Positions 42,271 to 52,038 of a DNA stretch of 64,000 bases are shown in pieces (position 1 is the stretch's first letter; each line of letters begins with the position of its first letter). The notes beneath the pieces were generated by a model. The model was not told the origin of the DNA and ran no database searches. It saw only the letters and a program-made list of their open reading frames with translations. A program made the translations under genes and the position numbers. Source of the stretch: Saccharomyces uvarum (Eukaryota > Ascomycota > Saccharomycetes > Saccharomycetales > Saccharomycetaceae). The stretch covers positions 709,077-773,076 of the forward strand of contig OX365941.1 in assembly GCA_947243795.1 (NCBI GenBank). The letters run 5' to 3'.

Positions 42271-44130
42271 ATGATTAGACCTGACAGAGTCAAGAAAAAG
42301 GCCGTTAGTCTGGCTTGTACTGTTTGCAAGAAACGAAAATTGAAATGTGATGGGAACAATCCATGTAGTAGGTGCAATAAGCTAAAGACACCTGAGAAAT
42401 GTAGCTATTGTACTGATAGAAGGAAAGACAAGAGAAAGGTCCAAAACGGCTCGAGGGTTTTCGTGTTCAAAAATCAAAATATCAGAAACGAGAACAATTT
42501 TTTGGAAAAAAACGATGAACATAGTGAAGATCTTCTTTCCGATAAGACTAGAATCGAAATAGCAGAATTGGAGCCACATATCAATTTACCAGAATTTGAC
42601 ACAACCGACATTCAGATTGTTGATACAGGTATATGGAGCAATTCTCTTCTAACAGATTTTGACTTTAATAACTTCAGTACTGAAGGTGCAGATGTTGGCG
42701 ACTTTTTAAAACTACTCGGAGATAGTTCCTTTCCAATAGGGAAAGAAGACCTTTCATACTCTCCAGGTACTATAGATTTTAACACTCTTACTAATAGTGT
42801 AACTGGTGTAACTGAGAGTGAAGACTATACTACCAAACGATCTCATCTGATCAATATCCTCTTTGAGGACGAGTCTCATGCTCCGCCAGGAATATCGAAA
42901 AGGCACCTTCTTGATTTGGAACTCAAATATGGAGATTTAGAATCTACAGAAGGAAGCAGTGATGGAAAGTTTTTGCTTGCAACCTCATTGTGCCTTGGGT
43001 CATTAACTATCAGAAAGAGGGAGTTATTAAATCCATCGAGCTCCCAGGATTATCCTCTTTTATCAGAGAATGGTATCCCAAAATTAACGGCAGATGCTTA
43101 TAAATATTATACATTCGCAAAGGCGTTAATTCCCGATCTGTTGCCTTGTCCCACAATTGATGGATTTTGTGGTCTTGTCCTAATGGCTAATTTCATGACT
43201 ATGATGATCTCTTTAGAGGGTCAATTATATTTGAGTATAAATGCTTTGCAGATAGCGGTTGCTTTGAACTTGAACAATAGAGAAAAATGCAAAGAATTAA
43301 TCGAATTGAATGCCGCCGGAGTTGGTTTGGTTTTACTATTCTGGAATATTTGGTGTTCTTCTTGCATGTTAACGACTTTCCAGGGAAGGAAACCCTTTAT
43401 CACTCTAGAAGATATCACGACACCTTTGCCTTGTGAACTACATTTCGGCAATAAAATATGTGAACTTTCAATAAATTTCATGCAATTAAGAATTCAATTA
43501 GCTGCAATACAAGGAAAGATTTTCAAGCAACTATACATTTCGGGTCCAACAAATAAGGATCAGTTTTTAAAGTTGCAAAATGAGCTTGAAGAAGTTTCAA
43601 TTCAAATTAATAGGTTAAAAAGCTGTCCCATATTCGAAGAACGTCTTTTTTATAGAAGTCAAGTGTTAATGTTAGAGCTATCAAGTTTTAAAGCTCAGAC
43701 ATCTTTTTTATTATATCGTCCGTACCTGATTAGTGCAAAGTCCTTAGGAGCAGTGAATGCTGCAAAATCAATAATTCATGAAATATGGAGTCATTACACG
43801 AAACAATTTCCCAAAAATGAAAAGGAGATTGTAGAACATTTGGACTGGAATTTCTGTTATCCTTTAAGGACTGCGTCACTGACGTTATGCATTTCATGTG
43901 TTATACTTCTAAGATATAAGCATGCTATAGAATTCTTGAAAGATAGGGATTTGTTCGAATATGTCCTAGCAATAGAGATATTACAAGATTTAGTCCAATT
44001 ACTTCCAATTGAACGAAAGCTTATTGATTTAGTTGAAACCTCTAATGAAGCAATAGGTACTACAAGAGGCTCGAACATTGATGGTTTTGTTGAGTTTTGG
44101 GGATGTATGCTTGATCGGAACTCACCTTAA
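42271..44130 (+). CDS. YNR063W: Zn(II)2Cys6 transcription factor (YNR063W)
   Basis: Fungal-type zinc-cluster regulator, 619 residues (about 607 in S. cerevisiae), target unknown. The DNA-binding cluster is at residues 15-46: ACTVCKKRKLKCDG then NPCSRCNK and KCSYC, giving the six cysteines of the family. An acidic linker follows, then a fungal_trans-type middle homology domain (about 200-600), with MTMMISLEGQLYLSINALQIAVALNLN and KPFITLEDITTPLPCE. The ATG opens MIRPDRVKKKAVSLACT. The frame is intact and divergent from the broken transporter YNR062C, which may therefore have been its target. Confidence 0.93.
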   Translation: MIRPDRVKKKAVSLACTVCKKRKLKCDGNNPCSRCNKLKTPEKCSYCTDRRKDKRKVQNGSRVFVFKNQNIRNENNFLEKNDEHSEDLLSDKTRIEIAELEPHINLPEFDTTDIQIVDTGIWSNSLLTDFDFNNFSTEGADVGDFLKLLGDSSFPIGKEDLSYSPGTIDFNTLTNSVTGVTESEDYTTKRSHLINILFEDESHAPPGISKRHLLDLELKYGDLESTEGSSDGKFLLATSLCLGSLTIRKRELLNPSSSQDYPLLSENGIPKLTADAYKYYTFAKALIPDLLPCPTIDGFCGLVLMANFMTMMISLEGQLYLSINALQIAVALNLNNREKCKELIELNAAGVGLVLLFWNIWCSSCMLTTFQGRKPFITLEDITTPLPCELHFGNKICELSINFMQLRIQLAAIQGKIFKQLYISGPTNKDQFLKLQNELEEVSIQINRLKSCPIFEERLFYRSQVLMLELSSFKAQTSFLLYRPYLISAKSLGAVNAAKSIIHEIWSHYTKQFPKNEKEIVEHLDWNFCYPLRTASLTLCISCVILLRYKHAIEFLKDRDLFEYVLAIEILQDLVQLLPIERKLIDLVETSNEAIGTTRGSNIDGFVEFWGCMLDRNSP

Positions 44131-45870
44131 TCGCTTTTTATCAAATCGTTCTACCCAAACATTCCGTTAGAAGCTCATTTTAAGAAAACTTTAGTTATTG
44201 CAATAAGTTTTGTAGAATCCTTTTCTAGTTAAGCAGAACGTGTTTCTCCTTTTAAAGCCGACGCGCCACTAATTACTCGATAATTACACATTTGAATAAC
44301 AATAATCGAACGATACGAGCTACGAGAATTAACATTGAATCGACCTCAACAATTTTGAACTCATTAGCAGCCCATGCCTTTCGCTGAATTTTCATCCAAT
44401 GCCATCTGAAAAATCTTTTCCATATAGTGTTATGAATGATTCATTGATTTTTTCTCTCCTTTTTGAGCTGTAATTAAACGAAAATTTTCAGCAACAGTAT
44501 TTCGCACGTATATTCTCATCTAAGTGGTTTCATTTTAGTTGCTATTTCTGAACAAAGCTACCGAAATTCTGTGTCAAAGGATTTGATATTCTTGGGTATG
44601 ACTGCCGCTAACGTAGAGACAAAAATTATGCTGCTTATTGCTTATTAGTTAACAAAATTATGGCATTCGACCGACCCCTTTTGAGATGATCTAGAAGAAG
44701 TACCGGCTTCGTATACTATTGAAGAAATTCGTATCTAGCCGCATTACTATTGTGAGGCGTGCATATCTAGAAAATATCAACAGATCAGAAAGTTTGCCGA
44801 AATAAACATTTCCTCTATATTTGAAACCCGAAACCAAAAATGAAATACTTTACTTTTGCAAGGAATAAATCACTTTGTGGGGGACTTATAAAGAGAACAG
44901 AACTATTTTCAATTGGCATTGTAGTGGTAAATAAGTGGATTACAATGCATGCAATGCTTTGCCGCTGCCTTTCGAGGATAAAGGTGTAATTCATGGGGAG
45001 CAGAAACTACACATCATCTTAAATATTACTGTAAATATCTGCAGCTATAAGAATAGAACACCGGTTTCAGTCAATCGAGCTTCACTTCAAAAAGACCAAC
45101 ACCAAATGACGCTCAAAATTTCTATAATAGTTGCATTTCATTCAACTGATATGAGCGCATATTGTGTGTGTGAGAGGAGAGAAAGGATAGTGAAATCAAT
45201 GAGCCTTTTCTTGCTATGGCAGAGTAGAAAAGTCCAAGTCAATTCCGCGTTTTAAAGAGGATAACGGCTGAAAACGATGGAAAACTCCAAGGTTTGAAAG
45301 AAATGAGGTTCTTCATTAAGGTGAAGCTAGTTTCTTCTTTGTCCTCACTAGTAAATAATTTTATGAGAACAAGAATATATTTGTAGCTGATCTTGCGTCA
45401 CATTGGGAAAGAAACTCAAATATTGACAATCCTTTCTCTTCAACTAACTACCGTAATACGTATTTAAAATGTCATTAATTCCTTAATCACTGTCAAAGTC
45501 TCATATAAAGATGACATACTCTTATTGATGATGGCCTTCGTCAAGGATCGAGCACAATGGTCCAAAGATGAGCTAGTTGTATACTACACTGGAATTATTT
45601 GAAGATGACTTGTTAATATCCTCAATGATGTGATGGAGAGTAAATGTATCACAAAACGTTAGAGTTCAATATGGAAGAGTTTTACTGCAGACATATTCCT
45701 CAAAAAATAATCATAAAGTAACTCAATTGAGCGTTACAATGAAAATAATATCCATATCTTGGTACGGAGGTTGTATGAATTGAGTATGGCTGATAATATA
45801 TTAACAAAAAAAAATATAGAAAACTCTACTTAAAAAAAAAACTAAAGTAAGGTAACTTGGCATCTTAAGC
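44131..45870. other. Intergenic YNR063W-YNR064C
   Basis: 1.74 kb of AT-rich spacer between two 3' ends. Short frames, including 44935-45255 from a GTG, show no homology I recognise. No RNA gene seen. Confidence 0.45.
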
Positions 45871-46752
45871 CTACTCTCCAAAGACGCTGATAATTTGCTT
45901 AGCAATATCAACTACGTGAGTCTCAAGAGCAAAATGGCCGGAATCATAGTAAACAATCTTCAAATTCTTGACATCCTTCCGGAAGGCTTCAGCGCCGGGG
46001 ACACTAAAGATGGTGTCATTTCGACCCCAGGCAACTAGAACGGGGATGTTTGAATCCCTTAAAAATTGTTGAAATTGTGGATACAACTTGACGTTTTCTT
46101 GGTAATCAAAGAACAACTTCAACTGAATGTCAGTTTGACCTACGCGCTGAAGGAGTGCAATGTCCAGCGTATAAGCAGCGGGATCAACAGACTCTGTATT
46201 CACGACTCCGTCATGGTACTGAGAGACGATATTGGCAGGATCCTGAAGGTAGGAAGAGAGAGGTTTGACGAAGTTCGGATCACTTTGAAATGACTTCCAG
46301 TACCCCTTCAAGGGACCCCAAAAGCGGTCGTCAAGACCCTCTTCGTAGGCATTCCCATTTTGAGTAACAATTCCTCTAATGTTGGAGGGATTCTTCAAAG
46401 CTAAACGGAAGCCCACTGGAGAACCATAATCCATTATATAAACAAAGTACCTGTCAATACTCAAAGTGTTAAGCAAGTATCCAATCGTGTCACTTAAGGC
46501 ATCAAAAGTGAACTTGTAATCATCCGGTGTCTCTGAGAAGCCAAACCCGGGCAGATCTGGGGCAATGACATGGAAGTGTTCAGCCAATAGGGGAATGAGG
46601 TTTCTGAACATGTTGGAAGACGTGGGGAACCCATGTAGCAATACAATTGTGGGCTTCCCTATTTCACCTGCTTCACGGTACCAGACCTTCACACCGTCTT
46701 GAACTTGAGTCTTGTGGAATGTTGCCGTAATATTCGACATATTTACTGACAT
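45871..46752 (-). CDS. YNR064C: Epoxide hydrolase, alpha/beta-hydrolase fold (YNR064C)
   Basis: 293 residues (about 290 in S. cerevisiae, whose product has epoxide hydrolase activity). The oxyanion HGFP motif is at residues 40-43, the nucleophile is Asp108 in MDYGSPVG (Asp, not Ser, as in epoxide hydrolases and dehalogenases) and the catalytic His is near residue 273 in DSGHFALETH. A cap domain with GPLKGYWKSF lies between. Met1 and Met5 are both possible starts; the first is used. It has no signal peptide, so it is presumably cytosolic. It lies near the old subtelomere boundary. Confidence 0.93.
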   Translation of the reverse strand: MSVNMSNITATFHKTQVQDGVKVWYREAGEIGKPTIVLLHGFPTSSNMFRNLIPLLAEHFHVIAPDLPGFGFSETPDDYKFTFDALSDTIGYLLNTLSIDRYFVYIMDYGSPVGFRLALKNPSNIRGIVTQNGNAYEEGLDDRFWGPLKGYWKSFQSDPNFVKPLSSYLQDPANIVSQYHDGVVNTESVDPAAYTLDIALLQRVGQTDIQLKLFFDYQENVKLYPQFQQFLRDSNIPVLVAWGRNDTIFSVPGAEAFRKDVKNLKIVYYDSGHFALETHVVDIAKQIISVFGE

Positions 46753-47765
46753 GTTTACTGTTCTTGGTATTTGACGTTAAGAGTTTCTATTCAAGATATA
46801 CCGCTTGTGACTTATATACCTATTTTTAAGCTCCTATCAATTTTGGCTCCTATCATTTTGTGAATTTCTGTCATGTTCGCGTGGAGCGGAGTCTAGTGAC
46901 AGATAACTTGCAAAGGTCTCTGAAAAAGCGGTCGCATGTTGAATTATCAAAAGGTAAAACTGCCAGAAGGTGGCTTTTTTTGCTTCGAAGGTGGCCCTTA
47001 CATTCTATTGTCTGGTTTTTCAAATTTCCAGAGCGTATCACGATACTTACGTAAGACAATGTTGGTTAGGTGTGGAATACCTGAACGGTAATGGAACGCA
47101 TGTAACTGGAAAAGCATCATTTATAATGATCTAGCAGTATATTACGGCAACATGGTATTTCGGTGAGATAATGTGTGTTGACGAGAAATATAGCACTCAA
47201 GACAGCATATGTCAGGTATTTCCGAAATATTGAAGAAAGCGATTGTCAGTCGCCAAAAGGGTCCTCCATCTCGTTGGGCGGGATATATGGGAAATTCTAA
47301 GGACTTGAAGACTTCCAAGTGATTACGTCAGATCTATTAGTTAGCTGTTTAACCATCAAGGTGCTGCAACCTCAGGTGAAAAAACCAATAGATACGACTA
47401 CAAGTGCAAAATGAGAGGTCTAGACGGATAAAAGCATCCAGAGGAAGACTGCGAACTTGTCGGATGAACAAGCATTCTAGCAATTCACCGTAATAATTCT
47501 TTCAAGCAATCAAAAAAACAACGTTTTCCTGCAAATTTGGAAATACTTGCTCAGTCGACATATAGGCACAATACTACGTTTTGTATAGTGGGCGCCCACA
47601 GTAAAATTCCTCATGCAAAAGATTGGCGTATATGTTATTGGCGTGCAACCACACTACTGTTCGCACTTGCCTGTGTTAAAATGTCGTTAGTGAATTAAAA
47701 ATGTAAATCTATAAAATATGTATTTGGGTGAGGAAGACTCGACAGACCTGCTTGCCATTTCCCCC
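46753..47765. other. Intergenic DSE4-YNR064C (no YNR065C/YNR066C)
   Basis: About 1 kb. S. cerevisiae has the sortilin-like genes YNR065C and YNR066C here; neither is present. A 64-codon frame at 46860-47054 has no homology. The spacer holds the YNR064C promoter. Confidence 0.55.
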
Positions 47766-50700
47766 CTAAGCGACAGAGTTTGCCAGTCCACCTGAAAATG
47801 CTAATGCCCATGTGCGACTCATTCCATTATCCAGATAAGTAGTCGAATCAAAGTCCGAATCGCTGAAAAATGCATAGGAATTGACTGGGTCAAACAGTGC
47901 TTGATTTAATCTCAGTATACCTGCCCAGCCGCTTTTTAGCGATGAGATAATTGGCGAAATCTTCGTTTGCCATTCTTCACTGACAAAGGATTCTAAACGA
48001 ATATTGGAAGAAACTGGTGTGATTGGTAACATATGGATACCGTGAATATATTCTGTGTTTGTTCCAAAATAAGTGGTATAATCAATAATATTGTCAAACA
48101 AAATACCACTCACTTTATTTCCAATGATTTCTTCAGGTTCGACTGTATTATCATCTTGATAATAGAAGTAATCGTTCATCGAGTCCTTCATTATACTAAT
48201 CATCAAATCACCTCTCAATTCCATTGATAAATCACCGATGGTTGCTCCCCACAATTTCATACCATAAGCAAAATTGTAATCTTCGCTACTACTTTCTTCG
48301 TTCTTACCATTTCCGTTTTCAAATAACCCAGCTGCCCAAGAATGCCCGTTAAACCAATCAAACATTCTTGACTGCGCAAAGTATTGGTCTTTATCTGATG
48401 GATTTGCAACATCTCTAACCAAGGAATTGACCCAGTCTTTATTATCGGTGGCCCAAGTGCCGCCCAATTTAGAATCAACATAACCAATGACAGCAGCTGC
48501 ATGAATAATATAACCATAATGAAAATGATGATCATTGTAATAGGTATTGCCAAAATCGTATTGTGTACTAGTCGAGTCCCAGTCTCCTGAGCTGACTAAA
48601 CCATTGAATTTCGTGTCATAAACCAGAGGATATAATTGTTCATTTTGTAGCAAAATTTCAAAGGCGGATTTCATGTTTTCTAAAGTGCTGTTGGTGGTAG
48701 CTTCATCTTGAATAATCTCAGATACTGTTAAAAGGATATAAGAGTACTTGTCAATAACTTTACCCAAATAATAGGTGTTCAAACCACTTATACTTTCTGA
48801 AATACTGACTTGAAGTTCAGTATTAGCAACTTCAGCTAGCAATTGCAATTGGTCTGCAGAGTACTCTAATGGAGTGGAACCAAGTTGAGAGGACCATGGT
48901 AGCCACGATACTTGTTTGTTTAAGGATGCCGAAAATTGTAAGGCTGTAGTCAGGTAACCATTCATTAGTCCCTTAGTCGTTGAAAGAAGTTGAATACCTG
49001 TGTAAGAGTCTTGCATTGTGTCACTAAAAGAAGATTCGTGATGGGGCAAAGCAAAAATCATTGTGCATCCTGATGCTGACTCACCTTGAGTGGTATATGA
49101 GAATTCATAGGTTGCAGAGGAGCCATCTGAAACACCACGGACTTGGAAATCAGTGACATACATACCTGCCGCTTGATCATAATAAACCTCATAGTCTGTT
49201 TCAGAGGGAGCAACCGCTAGTTGAATGATGAGGCCATCAACACTCGTAATGGCTTCAATTTCATACTCTGATGTCACCTGCAAGGAAAAATCTGAAGAAG
49301 TTAAATCTTCGGGCCCTATAACGTAGCATAACCAAGTGACGTCATTCAAGAGCTTGATGCGATATTTTAGGACCCCTTGAGCTAAGTTGCTGGATGATTC
49401 GGAAACAAAGGTATTGAAGCCAACACTAGAGGCAATTTTGGCAGTCAGAGAGCCGTGATATATACCGGACGCAAACCCCATACCTTGAACCAAAGGAATT
49501 TCGAGATAGTTTGAAGAATCATTAGATTCCGACAGTTTAACTCTTGTTGAAGATAGAGTCATTTCGTCTACCTCCATTGTCATACTTGAATCAAAATCGG
49601 AAGCAGAGAGAACAACCTGGGCAATTCCTAAGGGATTTACCAAGTATTCTGAGTTATTGGAACTGTCATAATTACCAAAGGTATATTGGTCAGCAGTTGT
49701 ATGTTGAACGGCGAAACCATAGTTATCGGAGGATGTATATTTCCACAACGAATAAGGATAAACAAATGCAGAAGATTCTTGACTACCAACAATCAAATTT
49801 GTATAAAATTTGTTTGTTTGAATAGGTCCGCTGTTTGAAACTCCATCGGCCAACGACATAGGATTCGCAGCCCTGCTAAAAACGGTTGGTGGTTCATCAG
49901 TTGAAACAGCATTGAAAAGGTTCACAAGAGTGGTAGTTGAAGTGTTCTCCGTAGTGGTGATGATACTGCCTTCTGAAGTCGACGAAGAAGATGTGTAAGT
50001 ATTTGCTTGCGTCGAAGACGATGATGAGTAAACGCTTGCTGGCGACGAAGACGATGATGATTGAACAGTCGCTAACGTAGACGACGACGACGACAAGTAA
50101 ACAGTTGCTAGTGTCGAAGACGACAATGAGAAAAGGGGACTCACTGTCGAAGACGATGAAGGAGAATGCAAGCTTTGTGTCGAATTTGAGGGATAAGTAG
50201 GGCTTACTGTCGAAGACGATAATGAAGAGAGCAAAACTTGAGTAGAATTAGATGAGTAAAGAGGATCTACTTTCGAAGACAAATTTGTTGAAGACGACGT
50301 TGGATGTAGAGAAATTTGTGTCGAATTTGATGGGTAAAGAGGAGTGGGGGAAAGTTGAGTCGAATCTATACCGGATGCTGTCCCATTGGTGGCTGTAGCT
50401 GTATTTGTGCTAATGGTGAATGTATATATTGTTTTATTTGATGTCAGTGAGGAAGTAATGATTTCTGTTTCTTGGGATGAATAGGATGGGATCTGCGTTA
50501 CCAATGGATTATTCGTACCCACTGAAACAGAAGTTAAGTACGTACCATTTAATTTCGTCCCTGTAACAAGCGAATAAGAAGAAAATAGCGTCGAGGTTGA
50601 AGTCGTACCAGTTTGAGATAATAATGTGGCAATTTTACCCGTTGGTGATACACTGGAAACATTTGAAGCTAAGCCAGAAGTTGTAGTAAAATCACCTGCA

Positions 50701-51233
50701 GAGCCTATGGTTTCTGAAGTAGCAACTGGGCTTGTGCTCGAACCGGTATCGTTACCAGAGCCTATAGTTTCTGAGATAGAAATTGAATTTGTGCTCGAAC
50801 CGGTTGCAATAGGATCGTTACCAGAGCTTATAGTTTCTGAGATAGCAATTGAGTTTGTGCTCGATCCAGTTATAACAGGATCGTTACTAGAGGCTATGGT
50901 CAAAGTTTGAGAAAATTGGCTTTCATAGTTCGATAGCCATGATAAGCTCTGAATCGTTGTCCTTAAAGTAGAATCCATACTACTTTGTGGACTATTTGTA
51001 GAAGCCGTTGCTTCATCGTGCGATATAATTGTTAGTGAGCTTTGTGGAGATGCTGATACTCTTGTTACAACTTTGGATTGTGGTACATAAGGCTCGCCCA
51101 CCGTCACTGTTGCGTATGATAAAGTCTCAATCACATCAGCTTCTAGTACATTATTGGCACTAACCACTATGGAACTTATATACGAGCTTTCCACAAAACG
51201 TAGCAAAAGAATAAGTGACAGATATACCTGCAT
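47766..51233 (-). CDS. DSE4: Endo-1,3-beta-glucanase Dse4/Eng1
   Basis: Secreted glycosyl hydrolase family 81 enzyme that dissolves the septum from the daughter side. It has 1155 residues, longer than the 1117 I remember for S. cerevisiae. A signal peptide ([17 protein letters not shown]) precedes a Ser/Thr-rich stalk to about residue 490. The stalk has three ~24-residue repeats built on [21 protein letters not shown] (about residues 113-185) and YPSNSTQ-type repeats (about 295-365). The GH81 domain follows, with [13 protein letters not shown] and an EESSSE stretch just before it, where the family's conserved acidic residues lie. Two CCAGC-type sites upstream suggest daughter-specific Ace2 control. 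Confidence 0.95.
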   Translation of the reverse strand: MQVYLSLILLLRFVESSYISSIVVSANNVLEADVIETLSYATVTVGEPYVPQSKVVTRVSASPQSSLTIISHDEATASTNSPQSSMDSTLRTTIQSLSWLSNYESQFSQTLTIASSNDPVITGSSTNSIAISETISSGNDPIATGSSTNSISISETIGSGNDTGSSTSPVATSETIGSAGDFTTTSGLASNVSSVSPTGKIATLLSQTGTTSTSTLFSSYSLVTGTKLNGTYLTSVSVGTNNPLVTQIPSYSSQETEIITSSLTSNKTIYTFTISTNTATATNGTASGIDSTQLSPTPLYPSNSTQISLHPTSSSTNLSSKVDPLYSSNSTQVLLSSLSSSTVSPTYPSNSTQSLHSPSSSSTVSPLFSLSSSTLATVYLSSSSSTLATVQSSSSSSPASVYSSSSSTQANTYTSSSSTSEGSIITTTENTSTTTLVNLFNAVSTDEPPTVFSRAANPMSLADGVSNSGPIQTNKFYTNLIVGSQESSAFVYPYSLWKYTSSDNYGFAVQHTTADQYTFGNYDSSNNSEYLVNPLGIAQVVLSASDFDSSMTMEVDEMTLSSTRVKLSESNDSSNYLEIPLVQGMGFASGIYHGSLTAKIASSVGFNTFVSESSSNLAQGVLKYRIKLLNDVTWLCYVIGPEDLTSSDFSLQVTSEYEIEAITSVDGLIIQLAVAPSETDYEVYYDQAAGMYVTDFQVRGVSDGSSATYEFSYTTQGESASGCTMIFALPHHESSFSDTMQDSYTGIQLLSTTKGLMNGYLTTALQFSASLNKQVSWLPWSSQLGSTPLEYSADQLQLLAEVANTELQVSISESISGLNTYYLGKVIDKYSYILLTVSEIIQDEATTNSTLENMKSAFEILLQNEQLYPLVYDTKFNGLVSSGDWDSTSTQYDFGNTYYNDHHFHYGYIIHAAAVIGYVDSKLGGTWATDNKDWVNSLVRDVANPSDKDQYFAQSRMFDWFNGHSWAAGLFENGNGKNEESSSEDYNFAYGMKLWGATIGDLSMELRGDLMISIMKDSMNDYFYYQDDNTVEPEEIIGNKVSGILFDNIIDYTTYFGTNTEYIHGIHMLPITPVSSNIRLESFVSEEWQTKISPIISSLKSGWAGILRLNQALFDPVNSYAFFSDSDFDSTTYLDNGMSRTWALAFSGGLANSVA

Positions 51234-52038
51234 ATTGATTGTTATTTTTAAATGTTATGCAGATCTGTTTCTATAGTTCGATCTATTCGTTTGATAATAG
51301 GAACATGTAACATACTTGATACTCCTCTTGAAACAAAACCGCATCATGTATTTATATGTCCTTCATCATAGATCATAGATCGTGGCCTTAGTATGGTTTA
51401 TATGCCCCGCCATTCTTTCGTTCAGCTTTTAGTTACTAACTTTTTAAGTTCAGCTCTTTGATTAACCAGTTTTTCCTTTGTGACCACATTCGGAAACAAT
51501 AGTGTCTGCTGGTTTCCCTAAGAAACTCCGCACGAAACCTAAAAACGCGGATGAAAACAAACTGCAAAGCTGGGTTTTTGCCTTCAAAAAGTTCTTGGCA
51601 GGCCTCGATTTGGTGATAGGCTTGCTTGCCTGATTCCTAATAGGGTATATTGAACTGGTTTCAAGAAAATATGGCAAGCAGGCTTGTCCTCTCTTCCAGT
51701 GTATGCAACGTTGTTCTCTAAACTTGCAATTCAAAATAGGAAAGATGCATAGATTACATGAGTTCAGGAGAACTACGGCCCAGCTTAGTGACGCTTCTGC
51801 TTTGCAACCGATGTGGTACCTCAAAAAAACCGCCAAACTCAACTATTTCTTAATTTCGTAACAGGTTCTACTTTTCTCAAGCATACATCTGTAGGGCTTT
51901 TTGCCCACTAGCTTTGCTTCTTTGCAGCTTTATGCTGCTTTCCAAGTATTAAAAAAAACAAAAGTTTATCTATACGTTATTTAGGTTTTAGAACTATGTA
52001 CGCTTTTGTGTTTATTGTTTTTATCTTGAGCACTTTGT
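51234..52038. other. Intergenic BUL3-DSE4
   Basis: About 800 bases with the DSE4 promoter (Ace2-type sites) and the BUL3 3' end. A frame on the minus strand at 51462-51842 starts at TTG and is regarded as chance. Confidence 0.5.
51508..51574. promoter_or_regulatory. Two Ace2/Swi5-type sites upstream of DSE4
   Basis: GCTGGT at 51508-51513 and GCTGGG at 51569-51574 read ACCAGC and CCCAGC toward DSE4, about 275-340 bases upstream of its ATG. Ace2 and Swi5 recognise CCAGC cores, and DSE4 is a classic Ace2 target. Confidence 0.55.

Noticed and set aside
51462-51842. 126-codon frame upstream of DSE4
   Set aside because: It starts at TTG and overlaps the putative Ace2-responsive promoter; no homology.
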